In this document: one piece after another, positions 60,689-64,000 of the stretch | Numbering within the stretch: position 1 is the first letter of the stretch | How the letters are laid out: each line of letters begins with the position of its first letter | Translations under genes and position numbers: made by a program | Assembly (NCBI GenBank): GCA_036380735.1 | Contig: DASVEE010000031.1 | Coordinates: 62,001-126,000, forward strand | Origin: DASVEE01 sp036380735 | GTDB lineage: Bacteria; Acidobacteriota; Thermoanaerobaculia; Gp7-AA8 | Length of the DNA stretch: 64,000 bases | Reading direction: 5' to 3' | Notes under the pieces: model-generated | The model's database searches: none | Seen by the model: the letters and a program-made list of their open reading frames with translations, nothing else | What the model was told of the DNA's origin: nothing

Positions 60689-62971
60689 CTACCTTCTGGC
60701 CGACCGCCGCCTGCCCGACGCCGGCGTCACCTCGGCGGCTTCACTGCTGATGCTGCCGCAGCCGTTTTCCACGCGCACCCAGAACTGTGTGGTGGCGCTG
60801 ATGGGGGCCGTCAGCAGGATGGGGGAACTGGTGCCCACCGGCCGCGTGAAGTCGAAGACCGGCCCTTCGTACCAGCGGTAAACCAGCGACGTGCCGGTCG
60901 CGCCAACGCTCAGCATCGTGGTGGTCCCGGGCACGACGGCCGTGTCCTCCGGTTGCGCGCTGATGACGGGCGCCACGCAGTTCGGCACCACGCGTACCTG
61001 CACCGGCTCACTGTCGGCGAAGCCGCACAGGTTCGTGGCGCGCAGCCAGAATGTCGATGCCGCAAACAAGGGTGGTGTGGACACCGTGTTGCCGAGGCCG
61101 ATCGGCTGGGAGATGTCGCCGGCGGCTCCCTGGTACCACTGCAGCGTCAGCGGCGCGGTGCCGGTCAGCGTCGCGGCCAGCGTGGCGCTCTCGCCGGTGA
61201 CGACGTCGCCGCCGGCCGGCTGCACGAGGATGCGCGGCGTGAAGCATGGGAGCACCGTGATGGTGATGGTCTGCGTCGACGCGTTCGCGCCGCAGGGATT
61301 CGTGATGTACGCCCAATAGCTCGTGGTCGTCGCCGGCTTCACTTCGATCGCCGCGCCGGTGCCGGTCGGCGTCGAGCGGTCGCCGCTCGAGCCGCGGTAC
61401 CACTGGATGGTGATCGCACCGCCGCTCGCGGCGACGGTTAGCGGGATCGTCGCGCCTTCGACGATCGTGGAGTCGAACGTCTGCGCGTCGATGCGCACGG
61501 CCGGGCAGCCGGCCACGGTGATGGAGGCGGTCTCACTGTCCGCGGGCGTGCCGCAGCCGTTGCTGACGCGCACCCAGTAGTTCGTCGTGGTCGCCGGTTG
61601 CACGCTGATGACCGCGCCGGTGGAGAGCGGATTGCGCGTGTCGCCGCGCGAGCCGATGTACCACTGGTACGTCAGCGGCGCGTCGCCGGTGGCCGTGACG
61701 GAGAGCGTCACCGGCTCGGAGCGCGCGAGCGAGACGGACTGCGGCTGCGCCGTGATGGCCGGCGCCGCGCACTGCGGCCCCGCGCCATACACCGCGCTGA
61801 TCGCTTCGAGGTCCCACGACTGCAGGTTGGAGCCCTGCGTGTCGGCGTCGAAATCGACGCTCGACGCCATGATCGCGGTGAACGACTGCGTGCCGCCGAA
61901 CGGCGGCTCGTCGGAATGGCGCAGGCCGAGGGTGTGCCCGAGCTCGTGCGTCACGACGTGGTCGAAGCCGAGACCGGCGACGCCGGGAAGCGGCAACCCG
62001 TTCTGGATCACGAGATCTGCTTCGAGGATTGTGTAGAAGCGCTCTCCGGCGAAGGTGTGCGTCGAGTTGCCGAACCACGCGCCGCCGACGGCGAGCGTAC
62101 CGCCGAGGGCCGGGTTGAACGCGCCGGGAATCTCGTTGCTCGGATCGTTGAACTGGATCGAGTGGACGCCGTCGCCCGCGATGAACGCGCTGTTGCGCGT
62201 GGTCGTCCCGCCGTAGCCGTAGACGATGTTGGACGAGGCGTCGTTGGTCCACGCGGCGATGCCGAGTTGCACCGAGGTGAGACCGCCGCCCGCCGCATTC
62301 GGCTGCGAGCCGTTGCTGAGGAAGGTCACACCAGAGGGGAAGCGGTTCCAGCGGATGCCGAACGTGCCGCCGGCAGCCGACTGCTGCATGAGGTAGCTCG
62401 CGGCGGTGGCGGCTTCGGTCGCGGGGACGAAGCGCCGCGCGTCGCGTGCGATGTAATCAATGGTGGAGCGCTCGCCACGCGCGGTGGCGCGGACGAAGTC
62501 GAGGAACGCCCCCGCCGCGCGGCGCGGCTCGACGTGCGCCTTCCCGTCGACGCTCCAGCCGCACACTTCCTTGCGCAGCGCGAGCTGCTGTTCGAGGCGG
62601 AAGACGCCAACGACGAGATCGCGCGCCGTCCACGCACCGCGCGCGTCCTTGTCGAGCATCAGCAGCACGCGCTCCCCGGCGGCATAGCGGGGACTGCCGG
62701 CGATGGCCAGGCCGACGCCGTCGACAAAGCCACCGGGCGCGACGACCTCGATCGACCCCCGCGGCGTGCCTTTGATGGTCTCGGCGATGTGCATCACCGT
62801 GACGGTTTCGATCCGCCCGGCCGCAGACCAGCGCGAGTGCGACTCCCCGGCGGTCGCCACGACGATGGCAGGCGAAGTGGTGACCAGCGCTTCGTCGGAA
62901 GGGACGATGAACGTGGCGGCGTGGGCGGCGGTGGCAAACAGAAAAGCAAAAAGGATCAGGGAACGATGCAT
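60689..62971 (-). CDS. Secreted metzincin metalloprotease with four Ig-like domains
   Basis: A 760-residue secreted protein. Signal peptide (MHRSLILFAFLFATAAHA), a pro-region, then a matrixin/M10-like catalytic domain with HELGHTLGLRH at about residue 342 (zinc HExxHxxGxxH) and a following Met-turn (AIMASSVDFD). Four C-terminal Ig-like repeats share QWYxGxxGDxxxPxGxG and WVRVxNxCG. Probably a host- or matrix-protein-degrading exoenzyme. ATG 62986 overlaps a GATAAT -10, so 62971 is preferred. Confidence 0.9.
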   Translation of the reverse strand: MHRSLILFAFLFATAAHAATFIVPSDEALVTTSPAIVVATAGESHSRWSAAGRIETVTVMHIAETIKGTPRGSIEVVAPGGFVDGVGLAIAGSPRYAAGERVLLMLDKDARGAWTARDLVVGVFRLEQQLALRKEVCGWSVDGKAHVEPRRAAGAFLDFVRATARGERSTIDYIARDARRFVPATEAATAASYLMQQSAAGGTFGIRWNRFPSGVTFLSNGSQPNAAGGGLTSVQLGIAAWTNDASSNIVYGYGGTTTRNSAFIAGDGVHSIQFNDPSNEIPGAFNPALGGTLAVGGAWFGNSTHTFAGERFYTILEADLVIQNGLPLPGVAGLGFDHVVTHELGHTLGLRHSDEPPFGGTQSFTAIMASSVDFDADTQGSNLQSWDLEAISAVYGAGPQCAAPAITAQPQSVSLARSEPVTLSVTATGDAPLTYQWYIGSRGDTRNPLSTGAVISVQPATTTNYWVRVSNGCGTPADSETASITVAGCPAVRIDAQTFDSTIVEGATIPLTVAASGGAITIQWYRGSSGDRSTPTGTGAAIEVKPATTTSYWAYITNPCGANASTQTITITVLPCFTPRILVQPAGGDVVTGESATLAATLTGTAPLTLQWYQGAAGDISQPIGLGNTVSTPPLFAASTFWLRATNLCGFADSEPVQVRVVPNCVAPVISAQPEDTAVVPGTTTMLSVGATGTSLVYRWYEGPVFDFTRPVGTSSPILLTAPISATTQFWVRVENGCGSISSEAAEVTPASGRRRSARR

Positions 62972-63006
62972 TGGACTGATGTGCATTATCGCAGGGCCGG
63001 CCGCGA

Positions 63007-63113
63007 ACGATGGGACGGATAGGACATATAGGACAGATAGGACGGATAGGACGGATAGGACATCCCATAGGTCCTATACGTCCTATCGGTCCTATTCGTC
63101 CTATCGTTCCCCC
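63007..63113. repeat. 9-nt GGAC array 19, long inverted pair in a divergent promoter region
   Basis: Six plus units (63007-63060) and five minus units (63064-63113), both capped with GAACGAT(R)GGAC. It lies between divergent start codons, unlike nearly all other copies. Confidence 0.9.
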
Positions 63114-63130
63114 ATGGCAGAATCGCGGCG

Positions 63131-63814
63131 GTGCCGATCGCGCTGATCATCCCCGCCCTGGACGAGGAACACGCTATCGGCGCGCTGCTTGGACAAATCG
63201 ATCGGACGCTGGTGCGCGATGTCCTGCTTGGTGACAACGGCAGCCGCGATGCCACCGCGGACGTGGCGCGCGCCGGCGGAGCCACGGTCATCCACGTCGC
63301 GGAGCGCGGCTACGGCGCCGCGTGTGCCGGGGCGCTGACGCTGCTGGCCGAAGACGTCGACATCGTGGTTTTCATGGACGCCGATGGTTCCGACGATCCG
63401 GCAGAGATGCGCGCACTGCTGGCGCCGATCATGGAGGACCGCGCCGACCTGGTCATCGGCGCCCGCACCCGCGTCGAGCGCGGCGCATTGACTCCGCAAC
63501 AGCGGTTCGGCAACTGGCTGGCCACGCGCCTGATCCACTTCATCTACGGGCACCACTACACCGACCTGGGGCCGTTCCGCGCCATCCGCCGCGATCTCCT
63601 CGACCGCATCGCCATGCGTGACCGCCGCTACGGCTGGACCGTGGAGATGCAGCTGCGCGCGCTACAACTGGGCGCCCGCGTGGCGGAAGTGCCGGTGAGC
63701 TATCGCCGCCGTGTCGGCAAGTCCAAGATCAGCGGCACGGTGACAGGGGTCATCAAGGCAGGGTGGTGGATTGTCTACACGATCGTGAAGTACAGCCGGG
63801 GTAAAGCCCGATAG
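63131..63814 (+). CDS. Family 2 glycosyltransferase, DPM1-like
   Basis: A 227-residue GT2 enzyme. LIIPALDEEHAIGALL, DNGSRDAT, VVFMDADGSDDP (DxD) and the C-terminal VSYRRRVGKSKISGT are typical of polyprenyl-phosphate mannose/glucose synthases. No transmembrane tail beyond GWWIVYTIV. GTG 63131, with CAGAAT seven bases upstream. Its stop TAG is part of array 20. Confidence 0.88.
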   Translation: MPIALIIPALDEEHAIGALLGQIDRTLVRDVLLGDNGSRDATADVARAGGATVIHVAERGYGAACAGALTLLAEDVDIVVFMDADGSDDPAEMRALLAPIMEDRADLVIGARTRVERGALTPQQRFGNWLATRLIHFIYGHHYTDLGPFRAIRRDLLDRIAMRDRRYGWTVEMQLRALQLGARVAEVPVSYRRRVGKSKISGTVTGVIKAGWWIVYTIVKYSRGKAR

Positions 63815-63883
63815 GACGAATAGGACAGATAGGACGGATAGGACCTATGGGACGTCCTATCCGTCCTATTCGTCCCATCTGCC
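63809..63883. repeat. 9-nt GGAC array 20, inverted pair
   Basis: Five plus units and three minus units with almost no loop; the first unit contains the stop codon of the glycosyltransferase. Confidence 0.9.
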
Positions 63884-63929
63884 CTCCGCCCCATCCCCCC
63901 TCTCCCCGGCAAACCTTCCGCAACCCTGG

Positions 63930-63958
63930 TTGACATCGCCGGGCATCGACCCAACAAT
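63930..63958 (+). promoter_or_regulatory. Vegetative-type promoter
   Basis: TTGACA (63930-63935), 17-base spacer, AACAAT (63953-63958), ten bases before the ATG at 63969. Confidence 0.65.
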
Positions 63959-63968
63959 CCCCCTCCTC

Positions 63969-64000
63969 ATGACGGCCCCCTCCCCCACGATGCTCAGCGC
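63969..64000 (+). CDS. N-terminus of a rightward gene (partial)
   Basis: MTAPSPTMLS at the window edge, correctly placed after the promoter at 63930. Product unknown. Confidence 0.45.
   Translation, partial: MTAPSPTMLS

Noticed and set aside
63007..63113. CRISPR array
   Set aside because: Units are 9 nt with no unique spacers, they occur in inverted pairs, and no cas genes are present.

Overview
The window is high-GC (about two-thirds GC by eye) bacterial chromosome, densely packed on both strands. It holds about 66 supported genes, almost all vertical housekeeping or signalling functions; I see no tRNA, rRNA, phage, transposase or CRISPR locus. The gene content (CIRCE/hrcA heat-shock operon, DUF2203, secreted S9 peptidases, sigma-54 signalling, a perfect Feo locus) and the many TTG/GTG starts suggest an Acidobacteriota-like organism, possibly a Thermoanaerobaculia relative. 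That assignment is inference.

Layout. 1-8.2 kb: small lipoproteins, two-way glycosyltransferase/transporter genes, rsmE, gltA, prmA, ppa. 8.4-13.2 kb: heat-shock operon hrcA-grpE-dnaK-dnaJ read leftward from a TTGACA promoter with a perfect CIRCE. 13.9-20.7 kb: a toxin-antitoxin pair, then a signalling block: PAS histidine kinase + NtrC-type regulator, and downstream a sigma-54-type promoter driving an EAL protein, a receiver and a CheD whose catalytic Cys is Ser. 20.8-24.4 kb: a type II ketosynthase set (KS, long ACP, a Cys-less KS-beta partner) beside a divergent acyltransferase. 24.6-41.7 kb: acetyltransferase, ligA, trmJ-like, PLP decarboxylase, two more toxin-antitoxin loci, guaB, PBP4, MBL hydrolase, acpP-fabF. 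41.8-45.2 kb: ogt divergent from a receiver, a monooxygenase-fold protein, a CarH-like cobalamin sensor and a histidine kinase. 46.2-54 kb: feoB/Cys-rich/feoA, coaA, mazEF-like pair, Er-VIT iron transporter. 54.3-64 kb: FHA-GAF-phosphatase, VanZ, S9 peptidase overlapping a thioredoxin-like gene with an in-frame UGA, Ig-domain metalloprotease, glycosyltransferase.

Three things stand out. (1) The gene at 58940-60220 is interrupted by a TGA exactly where the first redox cysteine of a W-C-H-T-C thioredoxin motif belongs, followed by a good SECIS-like hairpin: a probable selenoprotein. (2) About twenty intergenic arrays of a 9-nt unit (TAGGACNNA and relatives) sit against gene 3' ends, often supplying the stop codon and often as inverted pairs; other intergenic spaces carry analogous arrays made of unrelated units. 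(3) Many transcription units start with TANNNT placed 6-9 nt before the start codon and no Shine-Dalgarno, i.e. leaderless transcription. The cobalamin sensor-kinase cluster and the Cys-less CheD/EAL module are further candidates for unusual signalling.
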